From an uncultured Porphyromonadaceae bacterium (GTDB lineage Bacteria > Bacteroidota > Bacteroidia > Bacteroidales > Muribaculaceae): a DNA stretch of 64,000 bases. Under the pieces are notes generated by a model, which worked only from the letters and a program-made list of their open reading frames with translations, did not search any database and was not told the DNA's origin. Made by a program: the position numbers and the translations under genes. Where the stretch lies: NCBI GenBank assembly GCA_900550395.1, contig URSD01000001.1, positions 1-64,000 of the forward strand. Direction: 5' to 3'. Position 1 is the stretch's first letter, and every line of letters starts with the position of its first letter. Shown here one piece after another: positions 8,452 to 16,696 of the stretch.

Positions 8452-10781
8452 CACGCCGGCTGCTCATCAGGCTCGCGGTTGCCGCGCTGGCCGTGTTCGC
8501 CACGGCGTGCAGCACCACAAAGCATGTGCCCGAGGGGCAGATGCTGCTGCGCGACGTGCGCATAGACGTGCAGGGCGACCGCGACAACGTGGACGACGAG
8601 GAGCTGTACTACTTCCTGCGGCAGACGCCCAACCACAAGGTGCTGGGCTTCGCCAAGCTGCAGCTTGCCACCTACAACCTCTCCGGACGCGACAGCACCA
8701 ACTGGTTCAACCGCTGGGTGCGCCGCATAGGCCAGCCGCCCGTCATCTTTGACCGTGAGCTCACCGACGCTTCCGTGCGCCAGCTGCGCACGGCGCTGCT
8801 CAACCGCGGCTACATGGACGTCAGCGTCGAGGCCGACACCATCGTGCGCCCCGGACGCCGCAAAATCGACGTCATATACCGCATACGCACCGGCACGCCG
8901 CACAACATCGCCTCGCTCGCCTACGAGATAGAGGATTCGGCGCTGCGCGCCATCGTCATGGCTGACACCGCCGCCTGCAAGATTGCCACCGGCGCGCCCC
9001 TCGACCGCAACATACTCGACGAGGAGCGCACGCGCATCACCGAGGTAATGCGCAACCACGGATACTACTCTTTCACGAAGGAGTGCGTCAGCTTTCTGGC
9101 CGACACCGTGGCAGGCGACTACAACGTGGGGCTGACGCTGCGCGTGAGCCAGCCTCACGGCCCGGCAGGCGCGCCGACACCGGCGGCGGCCGACCGCACG
9201 CGACGCTACCGCATAGCGTCAGTCACCTTCCTGACGGCTCCCAACGCCGCGCCCGGCACGCCCCTCGACACCGTGCGCTGCCGCGACGTCAGCATAGTCT
9301 ACGGGCCTGACCGCTACCTGCGCCCGTCGGTGCTGGAAGAAAAGTGCTACATCGTGCCCGGACAGCCCTACAGCGCGCGGGCCGTGGACCGCACCTACGA
9401 GGCCCTGGCGCAGTTAGGAATACTGCGCAGCATCAACATCGACATGAAACCCGGCCCCACAGTGGACGGCGAGCAGTGGCTCGACGCCGTCATCAGCCTA
9501 GGGCGCAACCGCAAGCAGGGCGTCAGCATCGAGCTTGACGGCACCAACAGCGAAGGCGACCTGGGCATGGGCGTAGGCTTCACCTACCAGCACCGCAATC
9601 TCGGCCACGGCTCGGAACAGCTCACAGCCAAGCTGCGCGCCGCCTACGAGAGCATCAGCGGCGACCTCGACGGCCTTATCAACAACCACTACACGGAGGT
9701 GGCATCCGAGGTGGGCATCACCTTCCCGAAGTTCGAGTTCCCGCTGCTGAGCCGCAACTTCAAGAGAAAAGTCAGGGCCTCGACGGAGTTCGCCGTGTCG
9801 TTCAACTACCAGGAGCGTCCCGAGTACACCCGCCTGATATTCGGCGCGGGATGGAAGTACAAGTGGCAGCACCGTGTGCGCGACTTCCAGCAGCGCCACA
9901 CCGTCGACCTCATCGACGTGAACGTGGTGCGCCTGCCGCGCTCCACCCTCGGCTTCCTGGACGAGATAGCCCCGGACAATCCCCTGCTGCGCTACAGCTA
10001 CGAGGACCACTTCATCATGCGCCTGGGCTACACGTTCTACCGCACCAACCGCCGCATACCCACGGCCACCGTCAACGCTTTCGCCATCCAGCCCTACGTC
10101 AGCACCCTGCGCGTGCAGGCCGAGACTGCCGGCAACCTGCTCTACGCCATCTCGAGCATCGACGGCCAGAAACGCAGCGACGGCGCCTACAAGCTCTTCG
10201 GCATACAGTACGCGCAGTACGCCAAGGCCGAGGTAGACTACACCTACACGCGCAACTTCAACTCGCGCAATGCCCTGAGCTTCCACGTGGGCGCAGGCGT
10301 GGCCGTGCCCTATGGCAACTCGTCGATGGTGCCCTTCGAAAAACGCTTCTACGCCGGCGGCGCCAACGGCGTGCGCGGCTGGGGGGTGCGCACGCTCGGC
10401 CCCGGCGCCTACGACTCGCACAACTCCGTGCGCGACTTCATCAACCAGTGCGGCGACATACGCCTTGACCTGAGTCTGGAATACCGTGCCAAATTGTTCT
10501 GGGTCTTCGAGGGCGCGCTGTTCATCGACGCCGGCAACATCTGGACCATACGCGACTACGAGACGCAGCCCGGCGGCGTCTTCCGCTTCAACAAATTCTA
10601 CAAACAGATAGCCGCGGCCTACGGCGTGGGACTGCGCATGGACTTCACCTACTTCCTGCTGCGTCTCGACCTGGGCATGAAGGCCCACAACCCCGCGTCC
10701 GGACAGGAGCCGTGGCCCCTGCTCCATCCGCGCTGGAGCCGCGACGCCAATTTCCACTTCTCCGTGGGCTATCCCTTCTGA
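8448..10781 (+). CDS. tamL: Translocation and assembly module lipoprotein TamL
   Basis: A 777-residue BamA/TamA-family outer-membrane protein of the Bacteroidetes lipoprotein type (TamL). A lipoprotein signal (RRLLIRLAVAALAVFATAC, acylated Cys21) is followed by CSTTKHVPEGQMLL. POTRA-like repeats occupy roughly residues 30-340, and the C-terminal 16-strand barrel ends in FHFSVGYPF with a terminal aromatic. The barrel carries a YAGGANGVRGWGVR loop, the conserved VRGW/Y-type motif of Omp85 proteins. I chose the GTG at 8448 because it gives the lipobox; upstream in-frame sequence is shadow of ettA. GTGA overlaps the ettA stop by 4 bp. TamL works with TamB in envelope assembly; no tamB is in the window. 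Confidence 0.9.
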
Positions 10782-10785
10782 CACT

Positions 10786-11433
10786 ATGCGCAAACTCGTA
10801 ATATTCGATCTGGACGGCACTCTGCTCAACACCATAGAGGACCTGGGCAACGCCGCCAACCACACGATGGCCGAGATGGGCTATCCTCAACACTCGCCGC
10901 TGTCGTACCCCACGATGGTGGGCAACGGCGTGGCAAAACTGCTGGAACGCGCGCTGCCGGACAGCGCACGCACGCCCGAGACGCTGGCACGCGCGCTGAA
11001 GATATTCCGTGCCTACTACGACGAGCATCTCGCCGACGCCACGCGCCCCTACCCCGGCATCCCCGAGCTGCTCGACGAACTCACGGCACGCGACATACGC
11101 GTGGCCGTGGCCTCCAACAAGTACGAGAGCGCCGTGCGCCGCATCATAGCTCACTTCTTCCCCGCGATAGAGTGGGGAGCAGTGTGCGGCAACGTGGAGG
11201 GCGTGCCCGTCAAGCCGGACCCGTCGATTGTGTTCCGTGTGCTCACGGCCTGCCCAACACCCAAGGAGGAGACGCTCTACGTGGGCGACAGCGGCGTAGA
11301 CATGGAGACGGCGCGGCGCGCCTGCGTGGACAGCGTGGGCGTAACGTGGGGCTTCCGGTCGGCCGCGGAGCTGCGCTCGCACTTCGCCACATGGATCGTG
11401 AACGAGCCGGCCGGAATTCTGGATTTAGTTTAG
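10786..11433 (+). CDS. gph: HAD-family phosphoglycolate phosphatase-like
   Basis: A 215-residue HAD hydrolase. Motif I is FDLDGTLLNT (nucleophile and acid Asp), motif II lies in VAVASNKYES, the conserved Lys is in VPVKPDPSI, and motif IV is YVGDSGVDMETA. The helical cap (NTIEDLGNAANHTMAEMGY) is of the Gph/PGP type. Substrate may be phosphoglycolate or another small phosphoester; sequence alone does not decide. It starts 4 bp after tamL and ends the ettA-tamL-gph unit. The last codons, GTT TAG, belong to a dispersed intergenic repeat, so the present C-terminus may have been reset by that repeat. Confidence 0.85.
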   Translation: MRKLVIFDLDGTLLNTIEDLGNAANHTMAEMGYPQHSPLSYPTMVGNGVAKLLERALPDSARTPETLARALKIFRAYYDEHLADATRPYPGIPELLDELTARDIRVAVASNKYESAVRRIIAHFFPAIEWGAVCGNVEGVPVKPDPSIVFRVLTACPTPKEETLYVGDSGVDMETARRACVDSVGVTWGFRSAAELRSHFATWIVNEPAGILDLV

Positions 11434-11459
11434 AGTTTATAGGGGATAGGTAAGAGGGA
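11427..11459 (+). repeat. Dispersed 3' repeat supplying the gph stop codon
   Basis: GTTTAGAGTTTATAGGGG followed by ATAGGTAAGAGGGA. The same block, in part or whole, occurs after the AddA-like gene (20070-20090) and, inverted, before murG (46668-46700) and murC (47824-47858). Here the TAG of GTTTAG is the gph stop codon. Confidence 0.65.
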
Positions 11460-11464
11460 ACCTT

Positions 11465-12517
11465 TCAGAAGATGACGAGGCGGGAGGCCTCGAAACGGGG
11501 GAGGGCGGTGAGGTGTACGCTGTGGCGCAGAGCCTCGTAGCCGGCCGATGCTTCCGTCACCACGGTAGCACCCGCCTGTTCCAGCCCGCGGCGCGCCGCG
11601 GCAAGCGCCAGCTCGGGCGTATTGTTGTCGTGGCTCAGATGGCACAGGAACACATGGTGCATGGCCGGCGTCCACACTTCGGCCAGGCGGCGGGAGGTCT
11701 CCTCGTTGTCCATGTGGCCGCGCTCGCCGCGTATGCGCGCCTGAAGATACTGCGGGTAGCGGCCCTCGGCGAGCATCCGGGCATCGTAGTTGGATTCCAC
11801 CATCAGCGCCGTGGCCTGCCGCATGTAGTGCATGGCGCGGTCGGTGACGCATCCCATGTCAGTAGCCACCACGAACACTTCGCTGCCATAGCGTATGGCA
11901 AAGCCTACGTTGTCGGTGCCGTCGTGGCTGGTGTCGAACGGCGTCACCGACAGCGGGCCGGCGGTGAACTCAAATTCCTTGTAGATGGCCTTGTGATAGT
12001 CCTTTATGCGGCGCGAGATGTTGTGGCGGCGCAGTATGCCCGTCATTGTCTTGGGCGTCGTCCAGAGGAATTTATCGGGATAGCGGCGCAGCAGCGGGTA
12101 GGCGAAGCGCACGTGGTCGCCGTGGTCGTGGGTCAGCAGTATGCCGCACACGGCCGAGACATAGTCCACGCCGTTGCGTTTCAGCTCGGCGATGACGAAA
12201 TCGCGGTCCACTCCGGCGTCGATGAGCACGCCCGAACTGCGTGTGCCGAGATAGGCACAATTGCCGCTGCTGCCGCTGCCGAGGCTGACAAACATCAGGC
12301 GGTCGGTTCCAGCGCGGGCGCCGTTGTCCATGGCCAGCGAATCCTCCTCAGCCTCTTTGGCGGCTTTCTCGCGCAAGTGGCGCACCGCGTCGGCCACGAA
12401 TCCGGCCATCATCTCGCCGGCGTCCGATGCAGGCTGCGGCGCGAACTCCCCGATGCTGTCGAAGAGTCCGGGCTGAAGCTCCATATTGCGGGATGTGCGG
12501 CGAGAGCGTTTCATCAT
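11465..12517 (-). CDS. MBL-fold metallohydrolase (WalJ/YycJ-like)
   Basis: A 350-residue metallo-beta-lactamase-fold protein. The core begins near residue 75 with MFVSLGSGSSGNCAYLG. The metal motif is LTHDHGDH, later ligands are in DTSHDG and VVATDMG, and FLCHLSHDN carries the last His. This pattern matches the WalJ/YycJ group linked to DNA repair and cell-wall homeostasis in other phyla. The N-terminal 70 residues are low-complexity and poorly conserved. The start is the ATG of an ATGA overlap with the upstream methyltransferase; a second ATG follows directly. It is the distal gene of a two-gene minus-strand operon. Confidence 0.85.
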   Translation of the reverse strand: MMKRSRRTSRNMELQPGLFDSIGEFAPQPASDAGEMMAGFVADAVRHLREKAAKEAEEDSLAMDNGARAGTDRLMFVSLGSGSSGNCAYLGTRSSGVLIDAGVDRDFVIAELKRNGVDYVSAVCGILLTHDHGDHVRFAYPLLRRYPDKFLWTTPKTMTGILRRHNISRRIKDYHKAIYKEFEFTAGPLSVTPFDTSHDGTDNVGFAIRYGSEVFVVATDMGCVTDRAMHYMRQATALMVESNYDARMLAEGRYPQYLQARIRGERGHMDNEETSRRLAEVWTPAMHHVFLCHLSHDNNTPELALAAARRGLEQAGATVVTEASAGYEALRHSVHLTALPRFEASRLVIF

Positions 12518-13230
12518 GAATTGCCGAGGAGGAATATTGTGGGAATCTTGTCGTAGTCGTAGGAGGCCTTCGCCCACGCGCTTATAGCCATGGTGCGTAT
12601 GCTCTGGCGGGGGCCGCTGATGTCGGAGGCCACGCACAGCTGGATGTGGGGCGAGAGTGTGCGCGTCATTTCGGCTATGAGGCGGTTGTTGCGGTAGGGC
12701 GTCTCAATGAAGATATGGGTGCGTACGGTCTTGCGCACATCAGCCTCGATGCGGCGCAGGGCCGTGCGGCGCGCCTCGGCGTCGATGGGCAGATAGCCGT
12801 CGAAGCTAAACTGCTGGCCGTTGAAGCCGCTGCCCATCAGGCTCATGATTATGCTGGACGGCCCGACAAGCGGCACCACCTCCAGCCCCACGCGCTGGGC
12901 GGCGGCCACAAGGTCGGCGCCGGGGTCGGCCACGGCGGGGCATCCGGCCTCGCTGATGACGCCTATGTCGCTGCCCTCCAGGGCCGGAGCAAGCATCGCC
13001 ACCACGTCGGCCTCGGGCGTGTGTTCGCTCAGTTCGGTGAAGCTGCTGCCGTCGATGTCGAAATCGCTGATGGCGGCGCGCAGGAAACGGCGTGCCGAAC
13101 GGATGTTCTCGACCACAAAATGCCGCACTCCGGCCAGCATGCGGATATTGCTGGCCGGCAACACCTGCGCGGGGGACACATCGCCCATCGGCACAGGGAA
13201 AAGTATTATTCTGCCTCTGTCCTGACTCAT
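12514..13230 (-). CDS. SAM-dependent methyltransferase, tetrapyrrole-methylase fold (RsmI-like)
   Basis: A 238-residue protein with the tetrapyrrole (corrin/porphyrin) methylase fold, related to RsmI, the 16S rRNA C1402 2'-O-methyltransferase. Visible motifs are ILFPVPMGD, SDIGVISEAGCPAVADPG (SAM loop) and VPLVGPSSIIMSLMGSG, then GQQFSFDGYLP and HIFIETPYRNNRL. Several Bacteroidetes carry this shorter paralog beside a longer RsmI, so the exact substrate is open. I chose the ATG at 13230 because the longer reading frame upstream overlaps the divergent queF promoter and gene. It shares a 99-bp divergent intergenic region with queF. Confidence 0.85.
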   Translation of the reverse strand: MSQDRGRIILFPVPMGDVSPAQVLPASNIRMLAGVRHFVVENIRSARRFLRAAISDFDIDGSSFTELSEHTPEADVVAMLAPALEGSDIGVISEAGCPAVADPGADLVAAAQRVGLEVVPLVGPSSIIMSLMGSGFNGQQFSFDGYLPIDAEARRTALRRIEADVRKTVRTHIFIETPYRNNRLIAEMTRTLSPHIQLCVASDISGPRQSIRTMAISAWAKASYDYDKIPTIFLLGNS

Positions 13231-13280
13231 AGCAAGTGCAAATTTACAAATTTTTTTCGACAAAGCTGCCTGCAATCCGA

Positions 13281-13312
13281 TTTGGACGTCACGGGAAAAA
13301 GTAGTATTTTTG
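13281..13312 (+). promoter_or_regulatory. Promoter of queF-queC
   Basis: TTTG at 13281-13284 and TATTTTTG at 13305-13312 are separated by 20 nt, the full Bacteroidetes consensus. The queF ATG is 17 nt downstream of the -7 box. I see no preQ1 riboswitch-like structure in this short leader. Confidence 0.75.
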
Positions 13313-13329
13313 CCATAAAATTCTCGACT

Positions 13330-13806
13330 ATGAGCAGAAATACCGACGAGCTTGCAGGATGCACCCTGCTGGGCAACCAGGGCACGAAATATCCCACCGA
13401 CTACGCGCCGGAGATGCTGGAGACTTTCCCCAACAAGCATCCGGAGCATGACTACGTGGTCACATTCAACTGTCCTGAATTCACGACGCTCTGCCCCAAG
13501 ACCGGACAGCCCGACTTCGGACACATCATCATCCGCTACATCCCTGACGAGCGAATGGTGGAGAGCAAGAGCCTCAAGCTGTATCTCTTCAGCTTCCGCA
13601 ACCACGGCGACTTCCACGAAGACTGCGTCAACATAATCATGAAAGACCTCGTGCGGCTGATGCAGCCGCGCTATCTCGAGGTCACCGGCCTGTTCACGCC
13701 GCGCGGCGGCATCAGCATCTACCCCTTCGCCAGCTACGCCGACGAGGAGCATCAGGAGCTGCGCCGCAGCCGCATGCTCGCCGCATTCAATACTATCAAA
13801 CAATGA
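13330..13806 (+). CDS. queF: NADPH-dependent 7-cyano-7-deazaguanine reductase QueF
   Basis: A 158-residue QueF, which reduces preQ0 to preQ1 in queuosine biosynthesis. It has the type-I single-domain length. Diagnostic parts are the FNCPEFTTLCPKTGQPDF region with the active-site Cys and Asp, the NADPH motif ESKSLKLYLFSFRNHGDFHED, and the C-terminal LFTPRGGISIYPF. Its stop overlaps the queC start by 4 bp. The two genes therefore make preQ1 from 7-carboxy-7-deazaguanine in one transcript; queD and queE are not in the window. Confidence 0.96.
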   Translation: MSRNTDELAGCTLLGNQGTKYPTDYAPEMLETFPNKHPEHDYVVTFNCPEFTTLCPKTGQPDFGHIIIRYIPDERMVESKSLKLYLFSFRNHGDFHEDCVNIIMKDLVRLMQPRYLEVTGLFTPRGGISIYPFASYADEEHQELRRSRMLAAFNTIKQ

Positions 13807-14462
13807 AACAGAAAGACTCGCTGCTCGTGCTCAGCGGAGGCATGGACTCAACGACCATGCTCTACGAGTACGCCGACCGCATAGCGCTGGCCGTCACCTT
13901 CGATTACGGCTCCAACCACAACGCCCGCGAGATAGCCTGCGCGGAATACAACTGCGCGCAACTGGGCATAGAGCTGGTGAAAATCAAGCTCGACTTCATC
14001 GGCCGTCTGTTCCAAAGCTCGCTGCTGCAAGGCGCCGGAGCCATCCCCGAGGGCAACTACGACGACGAGAACATGCGCTCCACCGTAGTGCCTTTCCGCA
14101 ACGGCATCATGCTCGCCGCAGCCGCCGGACTGGCCGAAAGCCGCGGGCTGCACACGCTCATGCTCGCCAACCACGGAGGCGACCACGCCATATATCCCGA
14201 CTGCCGCCCGGGCTTCGTCGAGGCCATGAGCCGCGCCATCAGCGAAGGAACCTACGAGCACATCACCATCTTCGCCCCCTACACCGACATCACCAAGGGA
14301 CAGATAGCCGCCCGCGGCAAAGCGCTCGGCATAGACTACGCCCACACCTACAGCTGCTACAAAGGCGGCGAGCGCCACTGCGGACGCTGCGGCACATGCC
14401 GCGAGCGACGCGAGGCCATGGCCGAGGCAGGCATTCAGGACCCCACCATCTACGAAGGCTGA
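13803..14462 (+). CDS. queC: 7-cyano-7-deazaguanine synthase QueC
   Basis: A 219-residue ATP-dependent preQ0 synthase. The PP-loop is LSGGMDSTTML. The C-terminal zinc site is provided by cysteines in YSCYKGGERHCGRCGTCRER. MRSTVVPFRNGIML and the conserved ANHGGDHAIYPDCRP segment place it in QueC. Coupled to queF. A TTTAGGG-like repeat block follows the stop codon. Confidence 0.96.
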   Translation: MKQKDSLLVLSGGMDSTTMLYEYADRIALAVTFDYGSNHNAREIACAEYNCAQLGIELVKIKLDFIGRLFQSSLLQGAGAIPEGNYDDENMRSTVVPFRNGIMLAAAAGLAESRGLHTLMLANHGGDHAIYPDCRPGFVEAMSRAISEGTYEHITIFAPYTDITKGQIAARGKALGIDYAHTYSCYKGGERHCGRCGTCRERREAMAEAGIQDPTIYEG

Positions 14463-14472
14463 ACCGGCTTAA

Positions 14473-14500
14473 AAGTTTAGAGTTTAAGGTTTAGGGCTTA
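14473..14500 (+). repeat. Telomere-like TTTAGGG/TTTAAGG repeat block
   Basis: Between queC and the PfkB-like gene, AGTTTAGAG, TTTAAGG and TTTAGGG units follow one another. A longer block of the same heptamer type lies at 26067-26103. See the dispersed repeat at 11427-11459, whose GTTTAGAG core is shared. Confidence 0.55.
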
Positions 14501-14505
14501 TTTTT

Positions 14506-15417
14506 ATGAAACATATCATCTGCATAGGCGAGTGCGCGCTCGACATCGTGTTCGGCTCCGACGGGATGCCCTTAGGCGCCATGACGGGCGGACGCCTTGC
14601 CAATACCGCCGCCCTGCTCGCCCGCATGGGACTGCCTGTGGCAATGGCATCCGAGGCGGCGGCCGACGCCGTAGGCGACACCGTGGTGAGCTACCTCGCC
14701 GAAGCCGGCGTGCTCACACGCAGCATCGACCGCTTCACCGAGGGCCGTACGCCCGTCACCATCTTCATGCCCGACGCCGAAGGACGCATGCAGCCCACGC
14801 GCTACGAAAGCTACGCCGACGACTGCTTCGACATAATATGGCCCGAAATCAGCGAGGGCGACATCGTGGTCTTCGGCGGCTACTACGCCATAGACCGGCG
14901 CATGCGCCGGCGCCTCCTGCCGCTGCTGCAGAACGCATCCGAGCGCAAGGCGATTCTCATTTACCTGCCGGGCTATCTGCCGCAGCAGGAGCCGCGCATC
15001 ACACGCGTCATGCCCGCCATACTCGAGAACCTGGAGCTGGCGCAGATGGTGTGCACGCGCTCGCGCGACCTGCAGCTCATCTTCTCCACCGCCGACGCCG
15101 CCGCATGCTGGCGCAACCACATATCGTTCTACTGTCCGGCGATGCTCAACGTGGACGCATCGGCAGGCAGCGTGACGTACTTCAGCGCACAGGGTACCGA
15201 TACGCTGGACGTGCCTCTCTCGGAGTGCGGCTCGCTCGTATGGAACGCCGGAGTGGCAGCCGGAGCTGTCAAGGCTCTGGCCGAGAACGGCGCAACGACC
15301 ACCCTGCTTGACGAATCGCCCAAAATGCTGCGCGACGCCGTGCTGCGCGAGGCCGTGGCCTGCGCCGACACCGCCGTGGCCGCACTGCCCGACTCCTGGC
15401 AGCGGAAACACGGCTAA
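14506..15417 (+). CDS. PfkB-family protein, probable non-canonical kinase
   Basis: A 303-residue ribokinase/PfkB-fold protein. The N-terminal signature is present: IICIGECALDIVF, then GGRLANTAALLARMG for sugar binding. The C-terminal catalytic motif, normally GAGD with the Asp base, is here WNAGV (residues 246-250), so the usual catalytic Asp is missing. Bacteroidetes annotations often call such proteins 'carbohydrate kinase'. This one may have lost phosphotransfer activity or use another base; that is inference. It stands between queC and ribH with a 31-bp gap before ribH. Confidence 0.75.
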   Translation: MKHIICIGECALDIVFGSDGMPLGAMTGGRLANTAALLARMGLPVAMASEAAADAVGDTVVSYLAEAGVLTRSIDRFTEGRTPVTIFMPDAEGRMQPTRYESYADDCFDIIWPEISEGDIVVFGGYYAIDRRMRRRLLPLLQNASERKAILIYLPGYLPQQEPRITRVMPAILENLELAQMVCTRSRDLQLIFSTADAAACWRNHISFYCPAMLNVDASAGSVTYFSAQGTDTLDVPLSECGSLVWNAGVAAGAVKALAENGATTTLLDESPKMLRDAVLREAVACADTAVAALPDSWQRKHG

Positions 15418-15448
15418 AAACAAAGACAATAACAAAAAATCAATATAC

Positions 15449-15925
15449 ATGAGCACACCCGCATCAGCCCCCAAAAGCGAACTGCCCGCAGTACACGGCA
15501 AACGCGTGGCAATAGTCACGGCCGAATGGAACCGCCACATCACCGCTGCCCTGCGCGACGGCGCCACCGCACTGCTCGGCAGCCATGGCGTGGACTACGA
15601 GCTCTTCGACGTGCCCGGCGCCGTAGAGCTGAACTTCGCGGCATCCACTCTCATAGAGTCGGGCCGTTACGACTGCATCATCGTTTTCGGCTGCGTGATC
15701 CGCGGCGGCACTCCGCACTTCGACTACGTGTGCCAGAGCGTCACGCAGGGCGTAACCAACCTCAACGTCAACTACGACACGCCGGTCATCTTCGGAGTGC
15801 TCACCGTCGACAACGAGCAGCAGGCTCTCGACCGTGCCGGAGGCGCCCTCGGCAACAAGGGCACGGAAGCCGCCGAAGCCGCCGTAAAGATGATGGCCTT
15901 TGTTGAAAAAGTGAACGATTTATGA
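15449..15925 (+). CDS. ribH: 6,7-dimethyl-8-ribityllumazine synthase
   Basis: A 158-residue RibH, the penultimate enzyme of riboflavin synthesis; it forms a large capsid-like oligomer. Key segments are AIVTAEWNRHITAAL, FDVPGAVELNFAA, GCVIRGGTPHFDYVC with catalytic His90, and VIFGVLTVDNEQQALDRAGG. I chose the ATG at 15449, which gives the family's normal length with a short poorly conserved N-terminus; the longer frame upstream overlaps the PfkB-like gene. No FMN riboswitch is seen upstream. Its stop overlaps the next lipoprotein gene by 4 bp. Confidence 0.95.
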   Translation: MSTPASAPKSELPAVHGKRVAIVTAEWNRHITAALRDGATALLGSHGVDYELFDVPGAVELNFAASTLIESGRYDCIIVFGCVIRGGTPHFDYVCQSVTQGVTNLNVNYDTPVIFGVLTVDNEQQALDRAGGALGNKGTEAAEAAVKMMAFVEKVNDL

Positions 15926-16377
15926 GACTGCGCCCCCTACTCTTCCTCAGCCTGGCGGCAGCCGCCGCGGCATGCGGCGGCTCCACGGCCGACGAACGCC
16001 TCGGCGCAGCGGAGCACAGCCTCGGCACGGGCGACACCGACGACGCGCGCCGCGGCGTGGAGCTACTGATGAACAGCACCGACACGGCCTCCATGAGCGC
16101 CGCCGAGCTGTGCCGCGCCGCACTGCTCTACACCGCCATCTCCGAAGACGCACGCGCCGGCAGCGAGGCCGACGCCGCCATGGCCGCACGCTGCGTGCGC
16201 CGCGCTATGCAGCGCGACCCGTCGGCAGTGGACTCCTTCATGCAGACGCTGCCCGTGGAACAGCGCGCCATGCTCTCCATGGCCATACAGCTGTCGTCCG
16301 GAAGCGACACCAAAATCCTGCACGACTACGAAGAGCCTGACAGCATCCCCGACATCACACCCGACAGCCATGAGTGA
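15922..16377 (+). CDS. Hypothetical lipoprotein
   Basis: A 151-residue protein with a lipoprotein signal, LLFLSLAAAAAACGGS, with acylated Cys18. The mature part is short, acidic and alpha-helical, with a TPR-like feel (GVELLMNSTDTASMSAAELCRAALLY). I do not recognise a family. It is co-transcribed with ribH and overlaps the SUI1 gene by 8 bp, so it lies inside a housekeeping operon. Probably a periplasm-facing membrane-anchored protein. Confidence 0.7.
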   Translation: MRLRPLLFLSLAAAAAACGGSTADERLGAAEHSLGTGDTDDARRGVELLMNSTDTASMSAAELCRAALLYTAISEDARAGSEADAAMAARCVRRAMQRDPSAVDSFMQTLPVEQRAMLSMAIQLSSGSDTKILHDYEEPDSIPDITPDSHE

Positions 16378-16696
16378 CAACCGCCTTGAAGCACTGGCGG
16401 CATTCCTCGCCGCCAACCCCGACCTTCCCGCCGGAAGCGAGCCCGAAGCCGAGCCGGAGGCGCCGCGCGGCGCCATGCCGCGCCTCACCGTGGCGATGGA
16501 GCGCAAAGGACGCGCCGGCAAGACGGCCACCATCATAAGCGGCTTCAGCACTCCGGAGCAGGCGGCCGAAGCCGCCGCCGCACTAAAGCGCAGCCTCGCC
16601 ACCGGAGGCTCGGCCCGCGGATGCGAGGTACTCCTTCAGGGCGACAGGCGCCAGCAGGCGGCCGACGCACTCCGCCACATGGGATACAGATGCTGA
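16370..16696 (+). CDS. SUI1/eIF1-like translation factor (YciH-type)
   Basis: A 108-residue protein with a C-terminal SUI1 domain (about residues 35-108: RLTVAMERKGRAGKTATIIS, then the GGSARGCEVLLQGD core and the closing ALRHMGYR). The N-terminal 30 residues are a Glu/Pro-rich linker. Bacterial SUI1 proteins (YciH) are thought to influence initiation fidelity; their role in Bacteroidetes is not settled. Translationally coupled on both sides: an 8-bp overlap with the lipoprotein gene and a 7-bp overlap with the helicase-nuclease gene. Confidence 0.85.
   Translation: MSDNRLEALAAFLAANPDLPAGSEPEAEPEAPRGAMPRLTVAMERKGRAGKTATIISGFSTPEQAAEAAAALKRSLATGGSARGCEVLLQGDRRQQAADALRHMGYRC

Noticed and set aside
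13231..13329. preQ1 riboswitch before queF
   Set aside because: The promoter leaves only about 12 nt of leader, too short for an aptamer.
15418..15448. FMN riboswitch before ribH
   Set aside because: Only 31 bp separate the genes, with no structure.
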